Of a stretch of DNA of 64,000 bases, positions 43,033-51,158 are shown piece by piece. Every line of letters begins with the position of its first letter. The stretch's first letter is position 1. Both the position numbers and the translations under genes were made by a program. The DNA lies in the NCBI GenBank assembly GCA_963756185.1, contig CAVWMS010000003.1, positions 310,001 through 374,000 on the forward strand. Direction: 5' to 3'. The DNA is from DATAXI01 sp963756185. GTDB taxonomy: Bacteria > Verrucomicrobiota > Verrucomicrobiia > Chthoniobacterales > Chthoniobacteraceae. Below the pieces are notes generated by a model, which worked only from the letters and a program-made list of their open reading frames with translations, was not told the DNA's origin and made no database searches.

Positions 43033-43908
43033 TTAAAGTTCTAAGACTTGGCCACAGAGCACCTTGCTGAGCCATTGCTCCAAGTCAGGACGTTCGTATT
43101 TTTCCAGAGCAAAGCGATCCTTTTCAATTTTTGCAAGCGCGCCCTGCGTTAAATAGGATGTGGTTATGATGACACCCTTTGTCGAATGGGTTTCATTTCG
43201 GACTTCGGCCAGCTCTCGTATAATACCAACTCCTACCTTATGATTTTTGCCGTAACTCTTTGCCTGCCACACCGATTTTATGCAACCGAGACGAGGGTCT
43301 TCTTTTAATGCAAATAGGTCTGCTCCTCCATCTTTCGTACCTGGTTGCAGATCGACCTGCCAACCTTCGATTGTTAATGCTTCTGCTACAATTTTCTCCA
43401 ACTCGCGCCAGTGAAGACGATCAAGGTCGATTTTGTCTCTAAACAAACGGAAGATTAGGCTGAGACTTGGACATGCAATCCGTTGGCGGAATTCGTTTTC
43501 AGCGCCAAGAGGAGGTGGCTCTATGACCTCCTGTTCTACCAGCCGAATGTCGGATCGTTGTAGAGGAATGCGTATATAGTGGCGTCCTTCTGCTCCAAGC
43601 CAGTTGTCGTGGGACGCTCGTGCATACATACTATTGAAAAATGGGTCAAGGTAGGCCTCTGGGTATCGCAAAACATAGGACGACGGACGCCTGCGCAGGC
43701 TGTCACCAATAAACGGATCATCTGCAACAAACTCGTTTATAAAGGAGCGCAATTCGGGACCTGTTATCGGAAAATCCGCGTTGGGGGCATAGTCCCCTCT
43801 GGCTCGAACGGCTTCACGTCGTACAGGAAGAGAAGGGGTAATAATCCGAGAAATCTCTTGCAGTAGAAAACCTACAGAGACTTCAACAAAATCGCCGAAT
43901 GTAGCCAT
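43033..43908 (-). CDS. Mrr-like restriction endonuclease (type IV-like)
   Basis: This protein of 291 residues runs from the ATG at 43908 (M-A-T-F-G-D-F-V-E-V); the frame is open upstream to 44034. The C-terminal 120 residues are the Mrr/PD-(D/E)xK nuclease: L-E-K-I-V-A-E-A-L, G-T-K-D-G-G-A-D-L-F-A and W-Q-A-K-S-Y-G, the D...Q-x-K active site. The N-terminal half is unassigned and may be the target-recognition part. Such enzymes cut modified foreign DNA or act as stand-alone defence nucleases. It lies in an AT-richer island with a TIR gene and two MtlR-like genes. Confidence 0.82.
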   Translation of the reverse strand: MATFGDFVEVSVGFLLQEISRIITPSLPVRREAVRARGDYAPNADFPITGPELRSFINEFVADDPFIGDSLRRRPSSYVLRYPEAYLDPFFNSMYARASHDNWLGAEGRHYIRIPLQRSDIRLVEQEVIEPPPLGAENEFRQRIACPSLSLIFRLFRDKIDLDRLHWRELEKIVAEALTIEGWQVDLQPGTKDGGADLFALKEDPRLGCIKSVWQAKSYGKNHKVGVGIIRELAEVRNETHSTKGVIITTSYLTQGALAKIEKDRFALEKYERPDLEQWLSKVLCGQVLEL

Positions 43909-44310
43909 ATGATGTTTTAACGATGAGGGTCTTTGCGCGGTCGATGGGAATCTTGAATGGAGCGCGTTTGATTTCAAGCAATTCCGTTGTTCCCGTTCCT
44001 GCTTGAACCCCCAAATTTCCGCTATAACCGCCACAATGCCTCAGTCGAGGCGGAAAACCAGAAAGGAGCGGATCGACAAGAAGCCGAGGTGGCTTCCCGC
44101 CTTGGATCATCACGCCATGGGCACAGTTATTGGATACAACGAAATTGACCAAGCATGCGGTCCAGGAATACTCCACAGCCAATGGACATGCGGATTATGC
44201 CTGTTCTAGAATCTCCGAGCGGCGGAATTCCCCAAGCATGGCAGAATCGAAAAACGTCTTGCTCTTCGCCCTCTCAACCCGTAGCAGGAGTGTGCGATTC
44301 TACCAACTCC
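43909..44310. other. Intergenic stretch without a convincing gene
   Basis: These 402 bp separate the divergent Mrr-like and TIR genes. Several frames are open (one could extend the TIR gene to 44155), but they lack protein-like composition and ribosome sites. The promoters of both genes must lie here. Confidence 0.5.
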
Positions 44311-45105
44311 ATGAAACTGGCAACTTCTTTCGAAAGCACATTTTTTCCGCAGCATATCATTCGGGAAGCGATGGAGACGCTTTTTGAGACGAGGAATCTC
44401 GAAACCGGCTTGAATCATCTTCTATCCCTGAACATAGGAGCAAACACATGGACTTATAACACAATCGAGGAGTTTTTTGGTGATTTTGCAAAAAGGACCG
44501 GACGAATGTATGTCGCTATTTATAACGACAATCGACACCTAAATATCACCCTTACGTCTGGAGATACCGAGATCGCCATTGAAGCAGAGGCGCATGCGCC
44601 TATAAATGCGACTCTTTCAGTGTTCCAACGTGCCGCGGATACGTGCAAGCTCCCCAAACCGCCGATTCCGGTGGAGGCGAAGATACCGCCCATTATCTTT
44701 ATTGGTCACGGGCACAGTCTATTGTGGAGAGACCTAAAGGATCATCTTACGGAAAAGCACGGCTATCAGGTTATAGCCTACGAGGTTGGTGCACGAGCAG
44801 GACACACAATTCGAGATATTTTAGAAGAGATGCTTCGAAAGTCATCTTTTGCATGTTTGATCCTAACTGCGGAGGACGAGACCGGTGATGGCAAAATGAG
44901 AGCACGGCAAAATATTATCCACGAAACCGGCTTGTTTCAGGGGCGTCTTGGATTTAGTCGTGCTATTGTATTATTGGAAGAGGGTGCGGAGGACTTTTCG
45001 AACATGAATGGTATCCAGCGAATTCGCTTCGCTAGTGGAAACATCAAGGAAACATATGGGGAGGTATTAGCGACTTTGAGACGTGAATTCGGAGACCAAA
45101 AATGA
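44311..45105 (+). CDS. TIR-domain protein of the Cap12/PF10137 type
   Basis: The 264-residue protein is read from ATG 44311. The frame is open from 44155, but the extra 52 residues look unlike protein. Residues 1-120 form an unassigned N-terminal domain. Residues 127-262 match the TIR family PF10137, formerly called predicted nucleotide-binding protein: I-I-F-I-G-H-G-H, Y-E-V-G-A-R-A-G-H-T-I-R-D-I-L-E-E-M, A-C-L-I-L-T-A-E-D and A-R-Q-N-I-I-H-E-T-G-L-F-Q-G-R-L-G. The presumed catalytic Glu is residue 205. Members in CBASS and Pycsar systems cleave NAD when activated by a cyclic nucleotide. No cyclase gene is seen nearby, so its trigger is unknown. Confidence 0.85.
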   Translation: MKLATSFESTFFPQHIIREAMETLFETRNLETGLNHLLSLNIGANTWTYNTIEEFFGDFAKRTGRMYVAIYNDNRHLNITLTSGDTEIAIEAEAHAPINATLSVFQRAADTCKLPKPPIPVEAKIPPIIFIGHGHSLLWRDLKDHLTEKHGYQVIAYEVGARAGHTIRDILEEMLRKSSFACLILTAEDETGDGKMRARQNIIHETGLFQGRLGFSRAIVLLEEGAEDFSNMNGIQRIRFASGNIKETYGEVLATLRREFGDQK

Positions 45106-45133
45106 ATGACATCGAGAACGAAAAGCCAAACTC

Positions 45134-45721
45134 CTAAATTTCATAATCCAAAAGGTGGACGGGTGCAAAGAATGACGGCCAAACTGGTTTCAATTTTGAA
45201 GCCTGGTACCGCATAATGCAGAGTCGACCTAATAATATTGACGATGTGAGTCGAAAAAGATCGAGGGGCTTGGGTGGTGGTATGGGTTTCGCCTCAGCCC
45301 CGGCAGTTCTCGAAAACATTTCTTCAATCGCTTGCCGACCCATGATGAGCTCTGAGGCTAACTTCTGTACGGGAGGGTAAGTAAAATCGAGTCCCACCGT
45401 GCCGTGCGCAAACTCATTTCGTATCTTGCGTACCAGTTGCAGGTCATGGTGCATCACTGGCGGGATCAAGCCGATCCGATAAGCGAGTTCAATTCGGGCA
45501 GCAAATGCCTCGAGCGGACCGTTAAGTTCCAAAAACGAGGAACTAACGTTTTTGACCTTTGATAGAAGATGATTCTCAAGCAACGCTGATGCAAGGCGAT
45601 CAAGCTCTGCGCCCATGAGTACCGCCGCCGCCCTATCGCCTTCTTTGAAAATCTCGTGAAACACCTGGTTCAAACGATTCATTTCGTCCTGAAATTCTTT
45701 GATGGGAATTGACGTTGGCAT
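45134..45721 (-). CDS. MtlR/DUF4145-like helical protein A with R-N-x-F-A-H motif
   Basis: The 195-residue protein resembles the mannitol-repressor (MtlR) family: D-R-A-A-A-V-L-M-G-A-E-L-D-R-L, G-P-L-E-A-F-A-A-R-I-E-L-A-Y-R-I-G-L-I and I-R-N-E-F-A-H-G. The R-x4-H arrangement is also the signature of HEPN ribonucleases, which share the all-helical form. No mannitol genes are near, and two paralogues stand in a defence-like island, so the HEPN reading is as plausible as a transcriptional role. It converges on the TIR gene, 28 bp apart. Confidence 0.7.
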   Translation of the reverse strand: MPTSIPIKEFQDEMNRLNQVFHEIFKEGDRAAAVLMGAELDRLASALLENHLLSKVKNVSSSFLELNGPLEAFAARIELAYRIGLIPPVMHHDLQLVRKIRNEFAHGTVGLDFTYPPVQKLASELIMGRQAIEEMFSRTAGAEAKPIPPPKPLDLFRLTSSILLGRLCIMRYQASKLKPVWPSFFAPVHLLDYEI

Positions 45722-45757
45722 CTGCGTAGGAAAATATGGGCAAGTAATATATGGTCA

Positions 45758-46405
45758 CTATTTAGGCGTAAGAGGAAATACGGGCAATATCACCGATTCC
45801 TCTTTATAACTTTTCCATACTGCGGGAGCGCATTTCAACCCTTTGCGGACTATGCAGAGATGACCAAGAAGAGTCACGTAACTCGAAACGAAGCGATTTT
45901 GCGGGGTGTCAGGGTAAGTGGGATCCAATTTGCGATTGTTCTGGATCCATCGTTCACCGGCAATAAGATTGAAACAAAGGGCAGAGACAGACTGCTCGTT
46001 GAGAGTCATCCCCACCTCGCCGTGAGCAAACTTATTTCGAATCCGGCTAATGATCCCTAAGTCGTGGTGCCAGTCGGGATGGAGCAAGCCAAGACGATAG
46101 AGAACCTCTATCCGTGCGCTGAAGGCAGACAATGGCCCACTTCCTTCAAGAAGCTTGTCAGATTTGGATAATTGGGGTAAGAAATACTCTTGAAGCAACA
46201 GCTTCAAGTAACGGTCGAGTTCTGCACCTATCAAGACCGCTCTCCCACGATCTGATACCCGCAATACTTCCTGGGTGATTAGATTTATATACTGGATGTC
46301 TTCCCTGAAGCGAGCATTAGTCGGATCCTCTTCCGAAATCGGCTTTCGGAAAAATCCTGAACGTAGGTAACTCAGCAAGCGCTGCCCAATGCGACATTTA
46401 GTCAT
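45758..46405 (-). CDS. MtlR/DUF4145-like helical protein B with R-N-x-F-A-H motif
   Basis: The 215-residue protein is a paralogue of protein A: D-R-G-R-A-V-L-I-G-A-E-L-D-R-Y, G-P-L-S-A-F-S-A-R-I-E-V-L-Y-R-L-G-L-L and I-R-N-K-F-A-H-G. The start is the ATG at 46405, which overlaps the end of the small frame upstream by eight bases; the frame is open further. Protein A lies 36 bp downstream, so the two should be co-expressed and may form a heterodimer. Confidence 0.7.
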   Translation of the reverse strand: MTKCRIGQRLLSYLRSGFFRKPISEEDPTNARFREDIQYINLITQEVLRVSDRGRAVLIGAELDRYLKLLLQEYFLPQLSKSDKLLEGSGPLSAFSARIEVLYRLGLLHPDWHHDLGIISRIRNKFAHGEVGMTLNEQSVSALCFNLIAGERWIQNNRKLDPTYPDTPQNRFVSSYVTLLGHLCIVRKGLKCAPAVWKSYKEESVILPVFPLTPK

Positions 46406-46676
46406 GACTCGCAAGCCCTCCAGATTTGATGTCATTCTGCATCGCCACCAAATCCACGGGATATTCAGATGGCAGAGGTGCCCAGCAGAACACCCATTTC
46501 TCATCGAGCAGAATTTCAGAATCTCGAATGAGGGCCTCCATCCCCTTGGAGTCGCTCACCATGCGATCAGTAGGAGGGCCATTCCTCATCACCGTGAATG
46601 CCGCACCGTCCTCAAACCTGGGCGGACAATCCAGGCGGCAGGTACCTGCTGGAATTCCTCGTGAATGCGGGGTCAT
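46398..46676 (-). CDS. Small hypothetical protein coupled to MtlR-like B
   Basis: A 92-codon frame (M-T-P-H-S-R-G-I-P-A-G-T) ends with TAA just after the ATG of MtlR-like B (ATGACTAA), an arrangement typical of coupled genes. A second ATG at 46589 would give a 63-residue version. Nothing is recognised; a competing frame on the same strand is also open. Confidence 0.35.
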   Translation of the reverse strand: MTPHSRGIPAGTCRLDCPPRFEDGAAFTVMRNGPPTDRMVSDSKGMEALIRDSEILLDEKWVFCWAPLPSEYPVDLVAMQNDIKSGGLASHD

Positions 46677-46819
46677 GGTGAGTGTGCATGTGAACACTTC
46701 TCGATGAGAATGTCACGACCAAACTTACGGTGCATCCGTCTCCAATTGGGGACGCTATTCTCAAGCTCCAGCGGCCTGGTATCCGTTGACACCCCGTCTT
46801 CTGGGCCGATGTTGATGGT

Positions 46820-46864
46820 GCTCCAGCGAATCCCCGAAATGTTACCGGGCAACATCGCTGGAGC
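46820..46864. repeat. 10-bp perfect inverted repeat with inner hairpin
   Basis: Arms GCTCCAGCGA and TCGCTGGAGC enclose 25 bp that contain a further small palindrome (ATGTT...AACAT). It has no poly-T tail on either side. It lies in the damaged stretch between the ORF6N remnant and the MtlR-like genes. Confidence 0.6.
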
Positions 46865-46918
46865 ATTTTTTGATGCCGAAAATCTCGACCGGCCAGGAAG
46901 AGCCGCTCAAAGAAAAAG

Positions 46919-47374
46919 TCAGTTGTCCGTTTTAAAACCGATTTTGCGCCGTGGCGGGTCCGGCGGCGGGAGCAATAGTGGGCGAATCTTTTGGTATAGA
47001 TCGCGCAGTGCGGCGTCATGGGTGAGCACGGTGTTTTCGATCTCGGCCAGCCGCTTGGCCATGGCGTGATTGGCGGCAAGCGCTTCGTGTAGGCGAATGA
47101 ATGCGGCGATGAGCGCCACGCTCATCTGAATGGCTTGCGGACTGTTGAGCACATTGGCGGCCATGAGCGCGCCGTGTTCGGTGAAGGCATAGGGCGGGAT
47201 GCGGCGGCCACCGTGGAAACTTGAGGTCACAATTTGTGACTTCAAGATGGTAATCCATTCGGATCGAGTCAGTTGGAAAAGGAAAGCCCCAGGAAAACGC
47301 TCCTGGTTGCGCTTCACCGCCTGGTTGAGAACCCTTGTCGGAACTCCGTAGAGCGCGATTTCATCGAGCCGGCG
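46919..47374 (-). pseudogene. ORF6N-domain phage-type regulator, 5'-truncated
   Basis: The frame is open from 47374 and reads R-R-L-D-E-I-A-L-Y-G-V-P-T-R-V-L-N-Q-A-V-K-R-N-Q-E-R-F, then G-G-R-R-I-P-P-Y-A-F-T-E-H-G-A-L-M-A-A-N-V-L, both typical of ORF6N/KilA-N-like proteins. The first 20-30 residues of the family are missing: a stop codon and then an AGCCGAGCGG repeat copy lie where they should be. A GTG at 47317 could still start a 132-residue remnant. ORF6N proteins belong to phages and accessory islands. Confidence 0.75.
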
Positions 47375-47399
47375 TCAGCCGCAATCACTTCGAATTTCG

Positions 47400-47464
47400 A
47401 GCCGAGCGGAGCGAGACAATCCGCCGAAGGCGGACCCGAAGGGCGAGCCGGAAAGGCGAGTTAA
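47400..47464 (+). repeat. AGCCGAGCGG repeat, copy 4
   Basis: The copy sits between the ORF6N remnant and dapL, flanked on both sides by CGAATTTCGA-type words. It is the closest intergenic match to the copies inside mutL. Confidence 0.85.
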
Positions 47465-47477
47465 TTTCGAATTCTTC

Positions 47478-48728
47478 TCAGCCTCCGGCTGAGAAACTCA
47501 TTGCCACTATCCTCTTCGCCGCCTCCTCCGCATTCGCCCGGCTGTTGAACGCCGATATGCGAAAAAATCCTTCGCCGGCCGATCCGAACCCCGCGCCCGG
47601 CGTCACCACGATGTTCGCGTCCTCGAGCATCATATCGAACATATCCCAACTGCCGACTCCCGCCGGCGTGCCGACCCAGATGTACGGCGCATTCGTCCCG
47701 CCGTAAACATCCAGCCCGATCGACGCGCACGCCTCGCGCAGGATGCGCGCATTGCCCATGTAATGCGCGATCAATTCGCCCACCTGCGCCCTGCCCGCCT
47801 CGCTGTATATCGCCTCCGCCGCACGCTGCACCGGGTAGCTGACCCCGTTGAATTTCGTGCTCATGCGCCGCTGCCAGAGCGGGTGCAGCGCGCGCCGCTC
47901 GCCGTTGCGCGCGACCGCCGTCAGCGTCTTTGGCACTACCGTAAAGGCGCAGCGCAACCCGGTGAAACCGCCGTTCTTCGAGAACGAACGGAACTCGATG
48001 GCGCACTCGCGCGCCCCGGGGATTTCATAAATCGAATGCGGGATCTCCGGGTCCGATATGTACGCCTCGTAAGCCGCGTCATACAGGATGACCGACTCGT
48101 TCCTGCACGCGTACTCCACCCAGGCCGCCAGTTGCTCGCGCTTCGCCACGGCGCCCGTCGGATTGTTCGGGTAGCACAGGTAGATGATGTCCGCCTTCTC
48201 GCGCGGGATCTCCGGCACGAAACCGTTCGCCGGAGTGCACGGCAGGTAGATCAGCCCTTCGAACGCCCCGAATTCATTTGCCGGCCCCGTGTGCCCCGCC
48301 ATCACGTTCGTATCGACATAGACCGGGTAGACCGGGTCCATGACCGCGATCTGGTTCTCGTGGCCGAAGATATCGAGAATGTTCCCGCAATCGCATTTCG
48401 AGCCGTCGGAGACGAAGACTTCGTTGTCGGCCACCTGGATGCCCCGCGCACGGTAATCGCTGCCGGCAATCGCATGCCGCAGAAACTCGTACCCTTGCTC
48501 CGGCCCATACCCGCGAAAGCTCTCGCGCCGCCCCATTTCATCCACCGCCTTGTGCAGCGCCTCGATGCATGCCGCCGGCAGCGGCTCGGTCACGTCGCCG
48601 ATCCCGCATCGGATCACCCGCCTGGCCGCCTCCGGGTGCGTCTCGCAAAAGGAGTTCACGCGCCGGGCGATCTCGGGAAAAAGATAGCCCGCCCGCAGTT
48701 TCAGGTAATTATCGTTGAGGAAAGCCAT
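47478..48728 (-). CDS. dapL: LL-diaminopimelate aminotransferase
   Basis: The 416-residue fold-type I PLP enzyme has the DapL signatures: N-D-N-Y-L-K-L-R-A-G-Y-L-F-P-E-I, I-R-C-G-I-G-D-V-T-E-P-L, C-Y-P-N-N-P-T-G-A and S-F-S-K-N-G-G-F-T-G-L with the PLP lysine. It makes LL-diaminopimelate from tetrahydrodipicolinate in one step, for lysine and peptidoglycan. The DapL route is known from plants, Chlamydiae, Verrucomicrobia and some other bacteria, which supports the taxonomic guess. Confidence 0.95.
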   Translation of the reverse strand: MAFLNDNYLKLRAGYLFPEIARRVNSFCETHPEAARRVIRCGIGDVTEPLPAACIEALHKAVDEMGRRESFRGYGPEQGYEFLRHAIAGSDYRARGIQVADNEVFVSDGSKCDCGNILDIFGHENQIAVMDPVYPVYVDTNVMAGHTGPANEFGAFEGLIYLPCTPANGFVPEIPREKADIIYLCYPNNPTGAVAKREQLAAWVEYACRNESVILYDAAYEAYISDPEIPHSIYEIPGARECAIEFRSFSKNGGFTGLRCAFTVVPKTLTAVARNGERRALHPLWQRRMSTKFNGVSYPVQRAAEAIYSEAGRAQVGELIAHYMGNARILREACASIGLDVYGGTNAPYIWVGTPAGVGSWDMFDMMLEDANIVVTPGAGFGSAGEGFFRISAFNSRANAEEAAKRIVAMSFSAGG

Positions 48729-48791
48729 TGGTGCTTGGATAGCGCATCTCGCGCGGCGGCATCAATCGCCGCAACGCGCAAAAGACGGAAA

Positions 48792-48811
48792 AGGCGGGCC
48801 GGCGCCCGCCT
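48792..48811 (-). terminator. Rho-independent terminator of the superoxide dismutase gene
   Basis: An 8-bp GC-rich stem (AGGCGGGC / GCCCGCCT) with a 4-nt loop, followed on the minus strand by TTTTCCGTCTTTT. It lies between sodA and dapL, about 30 bp after the sodA stop. Confidence 0.7.
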
Positions 48812-48843
48812 CTTCGCTCGACTGATTTTCGGGCAATCTCCAA

Positions 48844-49455
48844 TCAGGTCAATGCGTTTTGCTTCTCGACCTCGTCCCAGTTCAGGACATTCCACCACGC
48901 CTTCAGGTAATCGGGCCGGCGATTCTGGTAGTGCAGGTAGTAGGCGTGCTCCCACACGTCGTTGCCGAAGATCGGCTTCGCGTCGTACTCGGCCATGAGC
49001 GGGTTGTCCTGGTTGGGCGTCGAAAGGATGTCCAGCCCGCTGTTGCGCCGCACCAGCCACACCCACCCGCTGCCGAAACGCTTCGCGCCCGCCTCCTCGA
49101 ATTTCGTCTTGAACGCGTCGAGCGAACCAAACTGCAGGCTGATCTCCTCCGCCAGCCTGCCGGTTGGCGCCTTCGCCCCGCCGGGCGTCATCTGCGTCCA
49201 GAAGAGGCTGTGATTGACGTGGCCGCCCGCGTTATTGCGCACTGCCGTGCGAATGCTCTCCGGCACGGCGCTCAGGTCCTTGATGAGGTCAATGGCCGTC
49301 AGCGACTCGAGGTCGGCGTGGCCCTTGATTGCGTTGTTGAGGTTGTTCACGTACGCCGCATGATGCTTGTCGTGATGGATTTCCATCGTTTTCGCATCGA
49401 TGTACGGTTCGAGCGCGTTGGTCGGGTATGGAAGTGGAGGTAGTTCGAATGCCAT
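48844..49455 (-). CDS. sodA: Iron/manganese superoxide dismutase
   Basis: The 203-residue protein has all four metal ligands: H-H in M-E-I-H-H-D-K-H-H, G-G-H-V-N-H-S-L-F-W, and the C-terminal D-V-W-E-H-A-Y-Y-L-H-Y. W-V-W-L-V is also typical. It removes superoxide in the cytoplasm. The metal cannot be told with certainty; the G-G-x-x-N-H-S-L-F-W motif is common in Mn types. The gene carries its own terminator. Confidence 0.95.
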   Translation of the reverse strand: MAFELPPLPYPTNALEPYIDAKTMEIHHDKHHAAYVNNLNNAIKGHADLESLTAIDLIKDLSAVPESIRTAVRNNAGGHVNHSLFWTQMTPGGAKAPTGRLAEEISLQFGSLDAFKTKFEEAGAKRFGSGWVWLVRRNSGLDILSTPNQDNPLMAEYDAKPIFGNDVWEHAYYLHYQNRRPDYLKAWWNVLNWDEVEKQNALT

Positions 49456-49531
49456 GATTTTTCGTTGTTAGTGCTTGATGAAACGAATGCCAAGGAACAT
49501 TTGGGCGGGTACAATCGGTATCCAAGGCATC

Positions 49532-49547
49532 TCAGGGAAATCCCTGA
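49532..49547. promoter_or_regulatory. Palindrome upstream of sodA (possible operator)
   Basis: TCAGGGA-AA-TCCCTGA, seven-base arms, lies 77 bp before the sodA start and 56 bp before the divergent acetyltransferase gene. It could bind a dimeric regulator of either gene. Confidence 0.35.
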
Positions 49548-49602
49548 TCTGAAATTTGGGTATTTGCACCCCAAGGCAGGATTGTGCTTCCATCCTGCAA
49601 CA

Positions 49603-50778
49603 ATGTTGCAGCTTGCCACAACCACGCGGGAGCGCAGTGCCATCCAGACCTCGGTCGGCACGGTCGAGGTCTGCCTTTGGTGCCGCGACGTTGAGCCGCA
49701 ACTCTGGGAGGCCTCCTTTGGCAACCAGGCGAAGGACGGGCGCTTTTACCACCTCGCCGAGGATTGCCTTATGGACCAGTTCGGTTTCCGCTACCTCATC
49801 CTGCGCAATGGCCGCACCGGCGAGGCCGTGCTGCAACCGGCCCTGGTGGTCGACCAGGATGGCTCCGCCGGCATGCCCCGCCAGGTCCGCCGGCTGGTGG
49901 CCGCGGTCCGGCGCATCTTTCCCCGCTTTCTGCGCATGAAGCTCCTCATGGTCGGCTGCGCCGCCGGCGAGGGCCACCTCGGCAGCGCCCGGCCCTGGGC
50001 CCTGACCGCACTCCACGAGGCCCTGCCCCGCGTCGCACGCGAGGCCGGCGCATCCATCATCGTGCTCAAGGATTTCCCCATGGAATACCGGGATACGCTC
50101 GGGCCGGTTTTCGAGCGCGATTACCGCCGCGTCCCGGGCATGCCCGCCGCGACGCTCGACCTCGATCACGCCGGTTTCGAGGATTACCTGCAAAACAAGG
50201 TCGGCAAGGTGTTCCGCAAAAACCTGCGCCGCAAGTTCCGCAAACTCGATGCCGCGCCGGCCATCACCATGGAGGTCGTCGCCGATGCCACGCATCTCTC
50301 GGCGGAATTATTCGCGCTCTACTGGCAGACCTTCGAGCGCTCCGAGTTTCAATTCGAAGTGTTGAACCGCGAATTCTTCGAGCGCCTGGGCCGCGACATG
50401 CCGGACAAGACCCGGTTCTTCATCTGGCGCCAGCAGGGCCGCATCATCGCGTTCAATGTCTGCCTGGTCCACGACGGCGTCATCTACGACCTGGACCTCG
50501 GCATGGATTACGCCGTCGCGCTCGACCTGCACATGTATTTCGTCACCTGGCGCGACATCATCCAATGGTCCATCCAGCACGGCCTCCGCATGTATCACAC
50601 CGGCCCGCTCAATTATGACCCGAAGCTCCACCTCAAGCTCGCGCTCGCCCCCCAGGACCTCTACGCCCGCCATCTCTCCGGCGCGCTCAACCCGTTCTTC
50701 AAGATCGCGATGCAATTCATGCATCCGGTCCGTCACAACCCGATCCTGCGGAAATTCGAAAACGCGGCGCAGTTGTAA
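49603..50778 (+). CDS. FemAB/GNAT-like acyltransferase family protein
   Basis: The 391-residue protein is read from ATG 49603. The frame is open from 49465, but the first 46 codons do not look like protein and would reach into the sodA control region. The C-terminal half (residues 185-350) has the acyl-CoA-type GNAT/FemAB fold: F-R-K-N-L-R-R-K-F-R-K-L, L-Y-W-Q-T-F-E-R-S-E-F-Q-F-E-V-L, and the strand R-I-I-A-F-N-V-C-L-V-H-D-G-V-I-Y-D-L-D-L-G. Relatives are annotated as peptidoglycan biosynthesis/recognition proteins (FemAB-like, PF04339 group). The substrate is unknown. Confidence 0.7.
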   Translation: MLQLATTTRERSAIQTSVGTVEVCLWCRDVEPQLWEASFGNQAKDGRFYHLAEDCLMDQFGFRYLILRNGRTGEAVLQPALVVDQDGSAGMPRQVRRLVAAVRRIFPRFLRMKLLMVGCAAGEGHLGSARPWALTALHEALPRVAREAGASIIVLKDFPMEYRDTLGPVFERDYRRVPGMPAATLDLDHAGFEDYLQNKVGKVFRKNLRRKFRKLDAAPAITMEVVADATHLSAELFALYWQTFERSEFQFEVLNREFFERLGRDMPDKTRFFIWRQQGRIIAFNVCLVHDGVIYDLDLGMDYAVALDLHMYFVTWRDIIQWSIQHGLRMYHTGPLNYDPKLHLKLALAPQDLYARHLSGALNPFFKIAMQFMHPVRHNPILRKFENAAQL

Positions 50779-50788
50779 CGAAAAAAAA

Positions 50789-51040
50789 TCAGCCCAGCTT
50801 GCTCCAGGCGAACAGGATGATCATCGCCCCGATCACCGAAAGGATGAGCCCGGCGGGATGAACCGCCTGGCCCGGTTTCGGCGGCGAAATCAACCGCCCG
50901 ATAAACCCTCCCACCACAGAGCCGACAATGCCTATGAGGCTCGTGGCCCAAAATCCCATCTCATGCGACCCGGGCAGGATGGCCCGCGCGATGAGCCCAA
51001 TGAAAAATCCGACAATGATGGACCAGATGATGTGAAGCAT
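50789..51040 (-). CDS. GlsB/YeaQ/YmgE-family membrane protein
   Basis: The 83-residue protein has three hydrophobic helices, with G-F-F-I-G-L-I-A-R-A-I-L-P-G, S-L-I-G-I-V-G-S-V-V-G-G-F-I-G-R and a last helix I-G-A-M-I-I-L-F-A-W. This is the pattern of the transglycosylase-associated (Tag) family linked to stress response. AAAGGAA is placed before the ATG. The mechanism of the family is unknown. Confidence 0.9.
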   Translation of the reverse strand: MLHIIWSIIVGFFIGLIARAILPGSHEMGFWATSLIGIVGSVVGGFIGRLISPPKPGQAVHPAGLILSVIGAMIILFAWSKLG

Positions 51041-51158
51041 AAGTTCCTTTCGATTTGTGACCTGCGCCTCAACGCACTATGCGAACCCCCCTCCGCGGGC
51101 AAGCCCAAAGATGCCGCATTGGGCAAATCCCAAGGCCCGCGCGGCTCCGCCGCCGCTT

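Noticed and set aside
46612..47079. 155-codon minus-strand frame over the ORF6N remnant
   Set aside because: Out of frame with the clear ORF6N motifs and Pro/Ser/Arg-rich.
49465..49602. Longer N-terminus of the FemAB/GNAT-like protein
   Set aside because: The added 46 residues overlap the sodA upstream region, contain a regulatory-looking palindrome and do not resemble protein; ATG 49603 was preferred.
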